64,000 nt of DNA. It comes from Chitinophagales bacterium. GTDB lineage: Bacteria; Bacteroidota; Bacteroidia; Chitinophagales; Chitinophagaceae. Positions 8,660 to 17,862 of this stretch are shown piece after piece. The notes beneath the pieces were generated by a model. That model was given only the letters and a program-made list of their open reading frames with translations, was not told the DNA's origin and made no database searches. The position numbers and the translations under genes were made by a program. Position 1 is the first letter of the stretch; each line of letters begins with the position of its first letter. Location of the stretch: positions 1 to 64,000 of the forward strand of contig JAFLBM010000011.1 of assembly GCA_017303455.1 (NCBI GenBank). The letters run 5' to 3'.

Positions 8660-8736
8660 CGACTTCCGACTTCCGACTTCCGACTTCCGACTTCCGACTT
8701 CCGACTTCCGACTTCCGACTTCCGACTTCCGACTTC
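8660..8736. repeat. Eleven exact tandem heptamers (CGACTTC)
   Basis: Eleven perfect copies of the 7-bp unit CGACTTC (complement GAAGTCG) fill 8660-8736, between dapF and corA. The array ends 6 bp before the corA -7 box at 8743. An array this perfect can change copy number by slippage, and its position could tune corA transcription. Confidence 0.95.
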
Positions 8737-8742
8737 CTCCCC

Positions 8743-8750
8743 TACCTTTG
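8743..8750 (+). promoter_or_regulatory. Putative -7 element for corA
   Basis: TACCTTTG matches TAnnTTTG exactly and lies only 7 nt before the corA ATG at 8758, implying a nearly leaderless transcript. The -33 position falls inside the heptamer array, where no TTG exists. Confidence 0.5.
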
Positions 8751-8757
8751 CGCCACC

Positions 8758-9696
8758 ATGATCCAGTACTTTAAAAATATCGACCACAAGACCGTTGAGA
8801 TCGATAAGCCGGAGAACGGCTCATGGATCAATGTTTTGCCGCCCCTGAAGCAGGAAGAATTCTCCGAGTTGTCTACTGTGCTGGAGATACCGATCGACTT
8901 CCTGACCGACTCACTGGATATTGACGAAAGAAGCCGTTTTGAAGAAGATGATAATGTAAGACTGATCGTTATCAAAACGCCGACAGAGAACAACTCGTTC
9001 AACGACAGTGATGCATTTTATATCACCATCCCGATCTGTATCATTTTAACGCATAACCAGATCGTAACGGTGAACTCCTTCGAGAACCAGGCCATCAAAA
9101 AATTCCTGAACACCTTCCCCAACCGGAACCCGGAAAAAAAGAACATGATGGTGCTGAAGATCTTTGAAAAGATCGTGCAGAATTTTATGGACCACCTGAA
9201 AGAGATCAACCAGCGCAGGAATGCCGTTGAACAAAAATTATATGCCGCCAGTGAGAATGAACAACTGCTGCAGCTGATGCGGATACAAAAAAGCCTGGTC
9301 TATTTTGTGACAGCACTCCGTTCAAACGAAATGCTGCTGATGAAACTGGAACGGACCAATTTCCTCGGGCTGAATGAAGATGAAAAAGAATTCCTGAATG
9401 ACCTGGTCGTTGATAATTCACAGGCCCTGGAGATGGCGAACATTTATGCCAACATCCTGAGCAGTACGCTGGATGCTTTTGCCAGCATCATTGCCAATAA
9501 CCAGAACCAGGTATTAAAACGACTGGCAGTGATCACCATCGTACTTACGTTCCCGGTACTGATCGCCAGTATCTTTGGTATGAATGTGCCCAGCGGGTTT
9601 GAAAAATCTTCTTACGCTTTCTATATTGTTGTTTTCTTCTCCTTAGTGGTAGCCCTGGCTATCGGTTGGCTTTTTCTTCGTAAAAAAATATTCTGA
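8758..9696 (+). CDS. corA: CorA family divalent-cation channel
   Basis: 312 residues. The long soluble N-terminal part contains the charged helices of the CorA funnel (FEKIVQNFMDHLKEINQRRN, residues about 138-157). Near the C-terminus lie two transmembrane helices, the first preceded by the GMN selectivity motif (SIFGMNVPSGFE). CorA proteins are homopentameric inner-membrane channels for Mg2+ (also Co2+, Ni2+). Ends with a short basic tail (FLRKKIF). Preceded by the heptamer array and a -7 box abutting the start codon; followed 5 nt later by a Nudix gene, so possibly an operon. Confidence 0.9.
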   Translation: MIQYFKNIDHKTVEIDKPENGSWINVLPPLKQEEFSELSTVLEIPIDFLTDSLDIDERSRFEEDDNVRLIVIKTPTENNSFNDSDAFYITIPICIILTHNQIVTVNSFENQAIKKFLNTFPNRNPEKKNMMVLKIFEKIVQNFMDHLKEINQRRNAVEQKLYAASENEQLLQLMRIQKSLVYFVTALRSNEMLLMKLERTNFLGLNEDEKEFLNDLVVDNSQALEMANIYANILSSTLDAFASIIANNQNQVLKRLAVITIVLTFPVLIASIFGMNVPSGFEKSSYAFYIVVFFSLVVALAIGWLFLRKKIF

Positions 9697-9701
9697 TCCC
9701 C

Positions 9702-10166
9702 ATGCATTATTTTAATATCCGGGTTTATGGCATCCTCATCAATGAACATAAACAGGTATTGGTGAGTGATGAATATATCCGGGGAAACTATTACACTAAA
9801 TTTCCCGGCGGCGGACTGGAATTTGGCGAAGGAACAAGAGAATGCCTGGCCAGGGAATTCTTGGAAGAAATGAATTTACAAGTGGAAGTGGGTGCCCATA
9901 TTTATACTACTGACTATTTCCAAATGTCAGCTTTCAACCCGGAACACCAGATCATTTCCATTTACTATTTCGCCAAAGCTTTGGAAGCTATTAAAGCACC
10001 TTTACGTTCAAAGCCTTTTGACTTTGACGAACGGGAACTGGCAGTGTATGCGGAGAAAAAAGAAACGGAAACTTTCCGCTTCATTAACTGGGAAGATTTT
10101 TCGGAAGAACAGGTGACCCTGCCGATAGATAAGATCGTTTCAAAAATGGTAAAAGAAAATTTCTAA
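9702..10166 (+). CDS. Nudix hydrolase
   Basis: 154 residues. The Nudix box GGLEFGEGTRECLAREFLEE followed by M-N-L fits the GX5EX7REUXEEXGU consensus except for N in place of the final G, with the glutamates that bind Mg2+ in place. These enzymes hydrolyse nucleoside diphosphates linked to another group; the substrate cannot be told from the sequence. Starts 5 nt after corA and shares its strand, so probably cotranscribed; its 3' end overlaps the convergent yhhQ gene by 4 bp. Confidence 0.88.
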   Translation: MHYFNIRVYGILINEHKQVLVSDEYIRGNYYTKFPGGGLEFGEGTRECLAREFLEEMNLQVEVGAHIYTTDYFQMSAFNPEHQIISIYYFAKALEAIKAPLRSKPFDFDERELAVYAEKKETETFRFINWEDFSEEQVTLPIDKIVSKMVKENF

Positions 10167-10948
10167 CTATTCTTCATCGCAGCCGCTTTCATTTCGGCAG
10201 CCTGGTCATGCCCGAGGTATTTTTCAATCCAGCCATGAACCAGGTAAATAACGGGTATCAGTAATAATGCGACTACAAACTTATAGATGTAATTGCCGGT
10301 GCCGGTCACAGCTATCTGATGCAGGGTCCATGCTTCGCCCTGCCCGGTTTGTATTTTACGTCCCACATAGAAAGCAATAAAAAGAACAACAAAACTGTCT
10401 ATCAGTTGCGAAACCAAGGTAGATACCGTAGCCCGCATCCATATTTTTTTCTCCCCGGTTATTTGTTTGATCTTATGAAAAATAAAAACATCTAATATTT
10501 GTCCTACCAGGAAAGCAACAAGTGAACCAATAATGATCCACATACCCTGGCCCAGCACACCACGGTAAGCCCGGTTTGCATCCAGGTCTTTACCAATATC
10601 AAAATATTCCGAAGGAGATAACCCGATAGCACCGGAAAACATAATAAAAGCATAACTGATAAGCCCAACCGCCAGGAAAGAAAGAAACCGCACTCCTTTG
10701 GGACCGTAATACTCATTAATAATATCCGTCATTACAAATACAACCGGCCATAACAATACACCAGCCGTAAGATGAAAACTGAATGAGCTTCCAAACAGGG
10801 ATATATTTGCCCGTTGAACACCCAATGTATCTTCTAAGGAAAATATCTTTACCCCAATCACTTCAGCGATCAGCGCATTGGCAATAAAAAATCCGCCCAA
10901 TATGATAAAGAGGCGGGTCGGTTTACTTTTGATGATAGTATGGATCAT
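10163..10948 (-). CDS. yhhQ: Queuosine precursor transporter, YhhQ family
   Basis: 261 residues, strongly hydrophobic with about six helices. The conserved family segment is MTDIINEYYGPKGVRFLSF (residues about 73-91), and RATVSTLVSQLIDSFVVLF lies later, also typical of the YhhQ/DUF165 group of inner-membrane importers of queuosine precursors (7-cyano-7-deazaguanine and relatives), used for tRNA modification. It overlaps the upstream small membrane protein gene by 26 bp, so both are probably translated from one message. Confidence 0.85.
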   Translation of the reverse strand: MIHTIIKSKPTRLFIILGGFFIANALIAEVIGVKIFSLEDTLGVQRANISLFGSSFSFHLTAGVLLWPVVFVMTDIINEYYGPKGVRFLSFLAVGLISYAFIMFSGAIGLSPSEYFDIGKDLDANRAYRGVLGQGMWIIIGSLVAFLVGQILDVFIFHKIKQITGEKKIWMRATVSTLVSQLIDSFVVLFIAFYVGRKIQTGQGEAWTLHQIAVTGTGNYIYKFVVALLLIPVIYLVHGWIEKYLGHDQAAEMKAAAMKNS

Positions 10949-11231
10949 TCAGGTAAAAAATATAGTACACTAACAGGAATAAAAAGAAAAGGTTGACCCA
11001 TATCAGCCAGCGGGGCACCGTATTACTGATCTTCTTTCCGCTGAGGGTAAGTACAAGATAACATAAATTGGTAATGGGCAGCAGTAGGATCCCCATCACA
11101 ATACCGATGGTGATTACAGTGGAGGAAAATACTTCACTGATCTCTGTTTTTACCATTGACAAAACCAGCCAAACCAGGATACAAATGCCTGATATAAAAG
11201 CCAAACGGGATAAAAATAAAAGCCAGCGCAT
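10923..11231 (-). CDS. Small membrane protein with three helices, unknown function
   Basis: 102 residues, start ATG 11231 (MRWLLFLSRLAFISG). Three hydrophobic helices are visible (LAFISGICILVWLVLSMV; VITIGIVMGILLLPITNLC; WLIWVNLFFLFLLVYYIFYL). There is no recognisable catalytic motif. The 3' end overlaps the start of yhhQ by 26 bp, implying translational coupling and perhaps a role linked to the transporter, although that is only positional evidence. Confidence 0.65.
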   Translation of the reverse strand: MRWLLFLSRLAFISGICILVWLVLSMVKTEISEVFSSTVITIGIVMGILLLPITNLCYLVLTLSGKKISNTVPRWLIWVNLFFLFLLVYYIFYLNDPYYHQK

Positions 11232-11285
11232 GGGCGAATTTCGTGTAAAATAGCATTATTTTGTCAGCCTAATATTTACCAATTT

Positions 11286-13820
11286 ATGAAGCAGGGATTG
11301 TTCCGGAAAGCCTTACCCCACCTGGTCGCTATTGCCATTTTTATCATTATCGCACTGATCTATTGTAAACCGGCGCTTGACGGCCAGGTATTACAGCAAT
11401 CAGATATCACGATCTGGAAAGGTGCTGTTCAGCAATCCGTTAATTATGCGGCCACACATGATGGCCAGTATCCTTTATGGACCAATGCCCTACTGGGTGG
11501 TATGCCTACTTTTCAGATTGGCTACCCCTCCAATAATTTCATCCCGGGCATTGTGACCACGATCATGACCCTGAACCTGCCGGCCCCCATTTCTTATTTC
11601 TTCCTGGCCTGTATAAGTTTTTATATACTCAGCATTATCCTGAAAGTAAATCCGTATGTGGGCATTATGGGATCGCTGGCTTTTGCCTATGCCACTTATA
11701 ATCCCATTATCATCAGTGTGGGGCATCTCACTAAAATGATGACGATGGCCTATATGCCGGTGCTGCTGGGTTCCATCCTTCTTATTTATGAAAAAAAATA
11801 TTGGCTGGGTGCTGCACTAACAGCATTATTCAGCTGTACGATGATCACGGAGAACCACCCGCAGATCGCTTACTACTTTTTTATCATGGTCAGCATCATG
11901 ACTGTTTTTTATGTCATTAGCTGGATCAAAGCCAAAGACTTTTCGCACCTGGCAAAAGCGATCGGGTTCACCGCTGTCGCTGCCATTGTGGGTGTTGGTA
12001 CTACAGCGGTCAATGTCATGTCCACTTTTGAATACCAGGAAGCCACTACCCGTGGCGGGCATACGGCATTAACAGATACGACCAGCAAAGAACAAAGTCC
12101 GAAGAATGGATTAAACAGATCATACGGCTTAAGTTATAGTTTGGATATTCCTGAAACATTTGTACTGATGGTGCCGCATATGTACGGCGGCAGTTCTGAT
12201 CATGAAGAAGTGGCGCAGGATAAATCAAAAGCAGTGGAAGCACTGATGACCATGCCACAGGAATTACAACAACAATTACCTCTTCGTTATTACTGGGGAG
12301 GCATCAGTAATTCATCCGGCATGGCCTATACATCAGGTCCTCCTTATGCAGGAGCGATCATTTGTTTCCTGGCGATCCTTGCCTTCTTTATCATTGATAA
12401 AAGATATAAATGGTGGATCGGTGCCGCACTGGCAGTTACAATCATGATGGCCTGGGGTAGTCATTTTGGGGCATTGAATAATTTCCTCTTTGATCATTTG
12501 CCCTTGTATAACAAGTTCCGGGCCCCTTCGATGATCCTGGTGATACCGCAATTATTACTACCCCTGCTGGCCATACTGGGTGTAAACAGTTTTATCAACG
12601 CTGCTGATAAAAAAGCACTCTGGCCCGGGTTTAAGAAAGGCCTTATTGCAACCGGTGCTGTGTTTGTTGTATTGCTCTTAATTTATTTTTCTTCCGGCTT
12701 CATGGGTAAAAATGATTCGGATATACTGAAGCAGGTAAGAGAATCGAATAACCCGCAATTAGTTCAAACGGTAAAACCATTCTTTGACGGGCTGGTAGAT
12801 GACCGGAAAGGCCTGTTCATGGACAGCCTGCTCCGTTCATTGGGTTTTATTGCTCTTGCCTTTATTTCGTTATTTCTTGTTACAAGAAATAAACTCAGCG
12901 GTATGTGGGCGGCTATACTGCTGGCAGGCTTTGTATTCCTTGATCTTATTCTTGTGGATACCCGTTACCTTAATAAAGAGAATTTTATTGAGCAATCCGA
13001 TAATGAATCGGTGTTCAACAGGAATGCCATTGATAACGAGATATTGGCTGATACTTCTTTTTACCGGGTAGCCGATCTTTCGGGCAACGGCAATATCGCT
13101 TCTTATAATTTTAATACCGTCGGTGGTTTCCATGCGGCAGGGCTTAGCATGTACCAGGACCTCCTTTACCGTGCTGTGGACCCGGAGCAGGCTGCCATCA
13201 TTCAGCGACTGCAAACCACCAATACCACCGATAGTGTGAATACACCGGTATTGAATATGCTGAATGCAAAGTATTTTATTTACCGGGACAATAAGGAGAC
13301 CAAAGCCAAATGGCTTAACCCGAATGCACTGGGTAATTGCTGGTTTGTTTCTTCCATCCAATATGTAAAAAATGCGGATGAGGAAATGGCAGCTGTCCGT
13401 ATAGCAGATCCCCGCAACACCGCCATCGTGCAGGAAAGTTATAAGACTTCTGTACTGTTTGCACCACAGGCTGACAGTACTGCAACAATTAAGCTACTGA
13501 AGAATGATAATGACATCATCACTTATACTTCCTCTTCAGCCACTAACCAGTTTGCTGTATTCAGTGAGGTCTATTACAAAGCCGGCTGGAAAGCTTTTAT
13601 TGACGGCAAGGAAGCACCGATCGTAAAAACAAATTATGCCCTGCGTGGATTATCAGTACCGGCCGGTAAACATAGTATTGAATTCAGGTTCGAACCTTCC
13701 GGTTATATGACAGGAAGAAAACTCACCTCATTTTTCTCAGGTGCGTTGATCGCTTTGCTGGCACTGGGTCTTTTCATGGAATGGAAAAACCGTAAGAAAC
13801 AGCCAGCAGCTATGGTATGA
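11286..13820 (+). CDS. YfhO family multi-spanning membrane protein
   Basis: 844 residues. Starts MKQGLFRKALPHLVAIAIF with a first helix, then a periplasmic segment with LLGGMPTFQIGYPSNNF typical of the Bacteroidota YfhO family (PF09586). About a dozen transmembrane helices follow up to residue 560, a large extracytoplasmic domain (about 570-800) and a last helix (SFFSGALIALLALGLFMEW). YfhO proteins resemble GT-C glycosyltransferases and are implicated in glycosylation of surface polymers in Gram-positive bacteria; the exact reaction here is unknown. Its stop overlaps the next glycosyltransferase (ATGA), so it opens the glycan operon 11286-17862. Confidence 0.85.
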   Translation: MKQGLFRKALPHLVAIAIFIIIALIYCKPALDGQVLQQSDITIWKGAVQQSVNYAATHDGQYPLWTNALLGGMPTFQIGYPSNNFIPGIVTTIMTLNLPAPISYFFLACISFYILSIILKVNPYVGIMGSLAFAYATYNPIIISVGHLTKMMTMAYMPVLLGSILLIYEKKYWLGAALTALFSCTMITENHPQIAYYFFIMVSIMTVFYVISWIKAKDFSHLAKAIGFTAVAAIVGVGTTAVNVMSTFEYQEATTRGGHTALTDTTSKEQSPKNGLNRSYGLSYSLDIPETFVLMVPHMYGGSSDHEEVAQDKSKAVEALMTMPQELQQQLPLRYYWGGISNSSGMAYTSGPPYAGAIICFLAILAFFIIDKRYKWWIGAALAVTIMMAWGSHFGALNNFLFDHLPLYNKFRAPSMILVIPQLLLPLLAILGVNSFINAADKKALWPGFKKGLIATGAVFVVLLLIYFSSGFMGKNDSDILKQVRESNNPQLVQTVKPFFDGLVDDRKGLFMDSLLRSLGFIALAFISLFLVTRNKLSGMWAAILLAGFVFLDLILVDTRYLNKENFIEQSDNESVFNRNAIDNEILADTSFYRVADLSGNGNIASYNFNTVGGFHAAGLSMYQDLLYRAVDPEQAAIIQRLQTTNTTDSVNTPVLNMLNAKYFIYRDNKETKAKWLNPNALGNCWFVSSIQYVKNADEEMAAVRIADPRNTAIVQESYKTSVLFAPQADSTATIKLLKNDNDIITYTSSSATNQFAVFSEVYYKAGWKAFIDGKEAPIVKTNYALRGLSVPAGKHSIEFRFEPSGYMTGRKLTSFFSGALIALLALGLFMEWKNRKKQPAAMV

Positions 13821-14920
13821 AGATCCTGAGTATTGTATGGTTCAAAGTATTGCCTGCTAAATTTGGCGGGCAGAAAGGGATCGCTAATTTCAATCAACAG
13901 CTGTCACGGTTACATTCCCTGGTTTGTATTTGTTCAGCAGACAATGAACCCGGCACAGATATAACTTATAAAGTATTGACTGTTTTACCAACCGGTAAAA
14001 AACAATTGTTATTGCCCTCAGCCTGGAAAAAAATCAGACAGGCTGCCGTCCGGGAAAAAGCAACTCATATCCTGCTGGAACATCCCTATCACGGAATGGC
14101 CGCCGTCAGAGCAGCTAAAGCAACAGGTGCTAAACTTATTGTCCACTCTCATAACATAGAATCAGAACGGTTCCGGCAGATCGGTAACCGATGGTGGCGT
14201 TTACTGGCGATGTATGAAAAATGGGTGCACCGTAAAGCGGATCTGAATCTTTTTAAAACACAAGAGGATAAACAATTTGCAGTTACTCATTTTGGTTTGG
14301 CGGAAGACAAATGCATGATCGTTCCCTTTGGTATTGAAAAGCCGGTAAAAAATAATGCCGCTGCTGCATTGATAAGAGAACGGCATTCCATACCGGCAGA
14401 TCATAAAATATTATTATTCGCCGGGACTTTGGATTATCACCCGAATGCAGAAGCGGTGACATCCATTTACCAGCAAGTGGCTCCTGCCCTTTCAACAAAA
14501 CAATTCCCCTGTAGCATAATAATCTGCGGAAGAAATAAAGAAGCTGCATTTCAATATTTAAAATCATACCATCACCCGGATGTGATCATGGCGGCTGAAG
14601 TGGATGATATTGACAATTATTTCGCAGCGGCTGATGTGTTCATCAATCCTGTTCAATCCGGTGGTGGCATCCAGACCAAGAATCTTGATGCGCTGGCTTT
14701 TGACCTCAATATTGTTTGCTTTGATCACCTGTTACAAGGTATCCCGGCGTCATTATGCGGTAATAAACTCTTTACAACAGCTGCGGGTAACTGGGATGAG
14801 TTTACCAACAGCATCATTGCAGCCAGCCAGCGATCAACCACTACTCCTTCTGCCTTCTTCGACTACTTTAATTGGGAAACCATCACAAAAAAGGCGGCTG
14901 ATCGTATCGCCCAACTCTAA
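13817..14920 (+). CDS. Glycosyltransferase, GT4-like (GT-B fold)
   Basis: 367 residues, overlapping YfhO by 4 nt. The GT-B pattern is present: a Gly-rich N-terminal loop (LPAKFGGQKGIANFNQQLS), VHSHNIESERFR in the middle, MIVPFGIEKP before the second domain, LLFAGTLDYHPNAEAV as first strand of the nucleotide-sugar domain, and a C-terminal INPVQSGGGIQTKNLDALAF, where the usual EAMA region is replaced by KNLDALA. It would transfer a sugar from a nucleotide donor to a surface glycan or lipid carrier in the cytoplasm. Donor and acceptor cannot be predicted. Confidence 0.85.
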   Translation: MKILSIVWFKVLPAKFGGQKGIANFNQQLSRLHSLVCICSADNEPGTDITYKVLTVLPTGKKQLLLPSAWKKIRQAAVREKATHILLEHPYHGMAAVRAAKATGAKLIVHSHNIESERFRQIGNRWWRLLAMYEKWVHRKADLNLFKTQEDKQFAVTHFGLAEDKCMIVPFGIEKPVKNNAAAALIRERHSIPADHKILLFAGTLDYHPNAEAVTSIYQQVAPALSTKQFPCSIIICGRNKEAAFQYLKSYHHPDVIMAAEVDDIDNYFAAADVFINPVQSGGGIQTKNLDALAFDLNIVCFDHLLQGIPASLCGNKLFTTAAGNWDEFTNSIIAASQRSTTTPSAFFDYFNWETITKKAADRIAQL

Positions 14921-14940
14921 ATAGTGCTTATTTTGCCGGT

Positions 14941-15759
14941 ATGAACTCCCCCTCCATCAGTATTATACTTCCTGCCTTCAACAGCGAAGCATTTATTGCA
15001 GAGGCCATCCGGAGTATACTCAACCAGACCTTTACTGATTTTGAACTCATCATTATCAACGACGGTTCCACTGACCGGACCGCAGAGATCATTTTATCCT
15101 TCAACGACCCGAGGATACACTATCACCGGAATGAAAAGAACAGCGGACTGATCTACACCCTCAACAAAGCCATTGATCTCACCAACGGAACATATATTGC
15201 CCGGATGGATGCAGATGATATATGCTTACCCGATAGGTTAAGTATGCAGAAAAGTTTCCTTGACCAAAATGATGATATCGCCGCTGTGGCAGCTCCTGTT
15301 ATTTTCATTGACGGGGCAGGAAAAGAAACCGGTGTATGGGAACTGGACAGGAAAACAATACTTCCTGCCAGGATAAAAAAAGTAATGCCGTATGAAAATT
15401 GCCTGGCGCATCCTTCGGTCATGATCCGTGGGGCTGTTCTTAAAGAATTCCGGTATAAGGTTTACCAGAAAAATATCGAGGACTATGATCTGTGGCTGCG
15501 GCTGCTGAACCGTGGCTATGCGGTTGGTAAAACTGAAATGCCGTTATTATTATACCGGGTGCATGAGGCTTCTGTAACCGGCACTTCCTTAAAGAAGAAG
15601 AATTTCTTTTTTAAGCATGCCAGTATGAAACGAAAATTTCTTTGGCAGGAGCTGAAGAATGGACAAATCAATGGCTTTACAATAAAAGTTATAGTTTCAT
15701 TTTTTTTGGACCTGCTTAAAGGAACCGGGAAATCCGTAAAAAGTTTATTCAAATCCTGA
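14941..15759 (+). CDS. Glycosyltransferase family 2
   Basis: 272 residues with the GT-A signature: SIILPAFNSEAFIAEAIRSI, then LIIINDGSTDRTAEII, then YIARMDADDICLPDRL carrying the metal-binding DAD/DxD (D-A-D-D). Downstream NIEDYDLWLRLLNRG is the usual ED(Y/W)DLWLR catalytic-base motif. It uses a nucleotide sugar to extend a surface glycan from the cytoplasmic face. 20 nt after the preceding glycosyltransferase and 1 nt before the next gene, so in the same operon. Confidence 0.9.
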   Translation: MNSPSISIILPAFNSEAFIAEAIRSILNQTFTDFELIIINDGSTDRTAEIILSFNDPRIHYHRNEKNSGLIYTLNKAIDLTNGTYIARMDADDICLPDRLSMQKSFLDQNDDIAAVAAPVIFIDGAGKETGVWELDRKTILPARIKKVMPYENCLAHPSVMIRGAVLKEFRYKVYQKNIEDYDLWLRLLNRGYAVGKTEMPLLLYRVHEASVTGTSLKKKNFFFKHASMKRKFLWQELKNGQINGFTIKVIVSFFLDLLKGTGKSVKSLFKS

Positions 15760-15760
15760 A

Positions 15761-16951
15761 ATGTACCACCTGTTGCTCATAAAAAGATGGATAGAAGATA
15801 TCATGTTGCTTCCCTTTATCGGGGTGGGCCGGCTGATCGCTTTGCTAAAACCGTCAGCGAAAGAATATGATATTTATTTCTTCTTCCCTTTTTATCATAT
15901 CGGCGGTGCGGAAAAAGTACATGCCCAGGTAGCTCATGCAGCAGGTCATACAAATTGTATTATCTATTTCACCCGCAAATCGTATAATGAAGGTTTTTTA
16001 GCTGAGTTCAAACAATCAGGGTGCGATATAAAAGATATTTCGAAATTCACCGATAATAAATGGTTGTATTTTCTCAACCTGGTTTACAGGGGCATTATCA
16101 CGGGTTATATCAACCGTCAACAGCAAAAGCCTGTTGTCTTCAACGGCCAATGTAATTTCGGGTATAAAATATCCCCCTGGGTAAAAAAAGATATCCGGCA
16201 GGTGGAGCTGATCCATTCTTTCAACAGCTTTTCGTTTATCCGCACCCCCTTTCTTCCTTTCATCAGTACAACGGTAATGATCAGCCAGCAAAGAATTGCT
16301 GACCATCTTGCTTATTACCGGGAGATCGGTGTACCGGCATCATTTGCTGAAAAGATCAGGTATATACCTAACGCCATCCCTGTACCGGCTGATGTAAAAG
16401 AAAAAAGCAAAGAGCAATTCACTGTGTTATATGTCGGTCGTGGCGGCCTGGAGAAACGGCTTCACCTGGTCATGGAAATTGCCCGGCAGGTACATGCAAA
16501 AGACCCCGCCGTTGCATTTGAGATACTGGGAGATGTTTCCGATGTCATTAACCCGGTTGAATCCCCGTTTGTAAAATTTCACGGCAATCAAACAGAAGGA
16601 ACGGTGATAACAAATATCTATGCTGCTGCTCATTTGCTTATTCTCACTTCCTCCACGGAGGGTTTCCCGCTGGTGGTGATCGAAGCCATGGCCTTGGGTT
16701 GCGCCATACTGGCCACTCCCGTCGGCGATATTCCCCTGCATGTTAAAACGGGAGTCAATGGTTATTTATTCAGTGCTATAGAAAATGAAAGTGCAATAAT
16801 TACCGAAGGAGTCAATCATATCCTTGAACTGAAGAAAAACAGGCCTGCACTGGAAACAATGGCAGCGAACAATATCAATTATGCAAAGCATAACTTTGCC
16901 ATCGAAAAATTTAACGAAGCATACCGGGAAACCATCAATCCAGCCAATTGA
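15761..16951 (+). CDS. Glycosyltransferase, GT4-like
   Basis: 396 residues. The N-terminal half has PFYHIGGAEKVHAQVAHA, the Gly-rich donor/acceptor loop common to GT4 enzymes; VLYVGRGGLEKRLHLVMEIA opens the second Rossmann domain; LILTSSTEGFPLVVIEAMAL is the conserved E-x7-E nucleotide-sugar motif, followed by ATPVGDIPLHVKTGVNGYLF. Function: sugar transfer in surface glycan assembly. Starts 1 nt after the previous stop and overlaps the next gene by 4 nt. Confidence 0.88.
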   Translation: MYHLLLIKRWIEDIMLLPFIGVGRLIALLKPSAKEYDIYFFFPFYHIGGAEKVHAQVAHAAGHTNCIIYFTRKSYNEGFLAEFKQSGCDIKDISKFTDNKWLYFLNLVYRGIITGYINRQQQKPVVFNGQCNFGYKISPWVKKDIRQVELIHSFNSFSFIRTPFLPFISTTVMISQQRIADHLAYYREIGVPASFAEKIRYIPNAIPVPADVKEKSKEQFTVLYVGRGGLEKRLHLVMEIARQVHAKDPAVAFEILGDVSDVINPVESPFVKFHGNQTEGTVITNIYAAAHLLILTSSTEGFPLVVIEAMALGCAILATPVGDIPLHVKTGVNGYLFSAIENESAIITEGVNHILELKKNRPALETMAANNINYAKHNFAIEKFNEAYRETINPAN

Positions 16952-17862
16952 AACCACTAAGTTTTATCATCATCACCTATAACCGCCCGGCAGATATGCT
17001 GGAACTGCTGCAAAACATCAGCGGGCTGGATCATGCGGATACCTTGCTGGAAGAAGTGATCGTGGTGAACAATGCTTCCACCGAAGATTATTCGGCCGTA
17101 AAGCAATTTGTCAACGATAACGGGCAGCTCCCTTTCCGGTATTTTGATGCACCGGGAAACCTGGGTGTGGCCAAAGGAAGGAACTATGCCCTGAAAAAAG
17201 GGACAGCCCCGATTGTCATCATGCTGGACGATGATGCCGTGCTGCAGAATAAAGATTGCCTCGTAAACCTGGTGAGTGAGTTTGAAACAAAGAATACGGA
17301 ACGGGCAAAAGCGATTGTCTCCTTCAAAGTATTGTATTACGATACCCTGGCAATGCAGGTGAATGCATTGCCGCATAAACGATTCAACGAATTCAAAGAC
17401 CAATCATTCTTTGAAACCTATTTTTATGCCGGCGGTGCTCATGCGGTAAAACGGGAAGTGATCGAACAACTCGGTTCTTACCCGGATGATTTCTTTTACG
17501 GTATGGAAGAATATGACCTGAGTTACCGGGTCATCAATGCCGGTTATTCAATCGTATACAGCGATAAAATTGTAATGCTCCATAAAGAATCCCCGCTGGG
17601 CAGAAAACCCAAGAATGAAAAGCTGCGGATGATGTGGGTGAATAAAACCAAAGTAGCCTACCGTTATTTACCGAAACGATATTTTTACAGCACGGCATTG
17701 ATGTGGTCGCTGCAATACCTGAAAATAACCGGTTTCAATCTACCCGGTTTCTTCAAAGGATGGGGTGAAGTTTTTTCAATCGCAGGCAACGAAAAAAGGA
17801 CCCCGGTCAATGCAGCAGCTATGCAATACCTGCGTAAAGTTAAAGCAAGATTGTGGTACTAA
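16948..17862 (+). CDS. Glycosyltransferase family 2
   Basis: 304 residues starting at TTG 16948 (overlap of 4 nt with the upstream gene). Motifs: [50 protein letters not shown] with the DDD metal site, and [18 protein letters not shown] as the ED(Y)DL acceptor-site region. The pattern is close to rhamnosyl- or galactofuranosyl-type GT2 enzymes, but the sugar is unknown. Last gene of the + strand glycan operon; its stop overlaps the fcl stop on the opposite strand by 4 bp. Confidence 0.88.
   Translation: MKPLSFIIITYNRPADMLELLQNISGLDHADTLLEEVIVVNNASTEDYSAVKQFVNDNGQLPFRYFDAPGNLGVAKGRNYALKKGTAPIVIMLDDDAVLQNKDCLVNLVSEFETKNTERAKAIVSFKVLYYDTLAMQVNALPHKRFNEFKDQSFFETYFYAGGAHAVKREVIEQLGSYPDDFFYGMEEYDLSYRVINAGYSIVYSDKIVMLHKESPLGRKPKNEKLRMMWVNKTKVAYRYLPKRYFYSTALMWSLQYLKITGFNLPGFFKGWGEVFSIAGNEKRTPVNAAAMQYLRKVKARLWY

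Noticed and set aside
8660..8736. Tandem array considered as CRISPR
   Set aside because: Uniform 7-bp units without spacers and no cas genes.
8164..8787. Reverse-strand open frame with repeated SEVGSRK units
   Set aside because: It is only the translation of the CGACTTC heptamer array and the antisense of dapF; no protein-like features.
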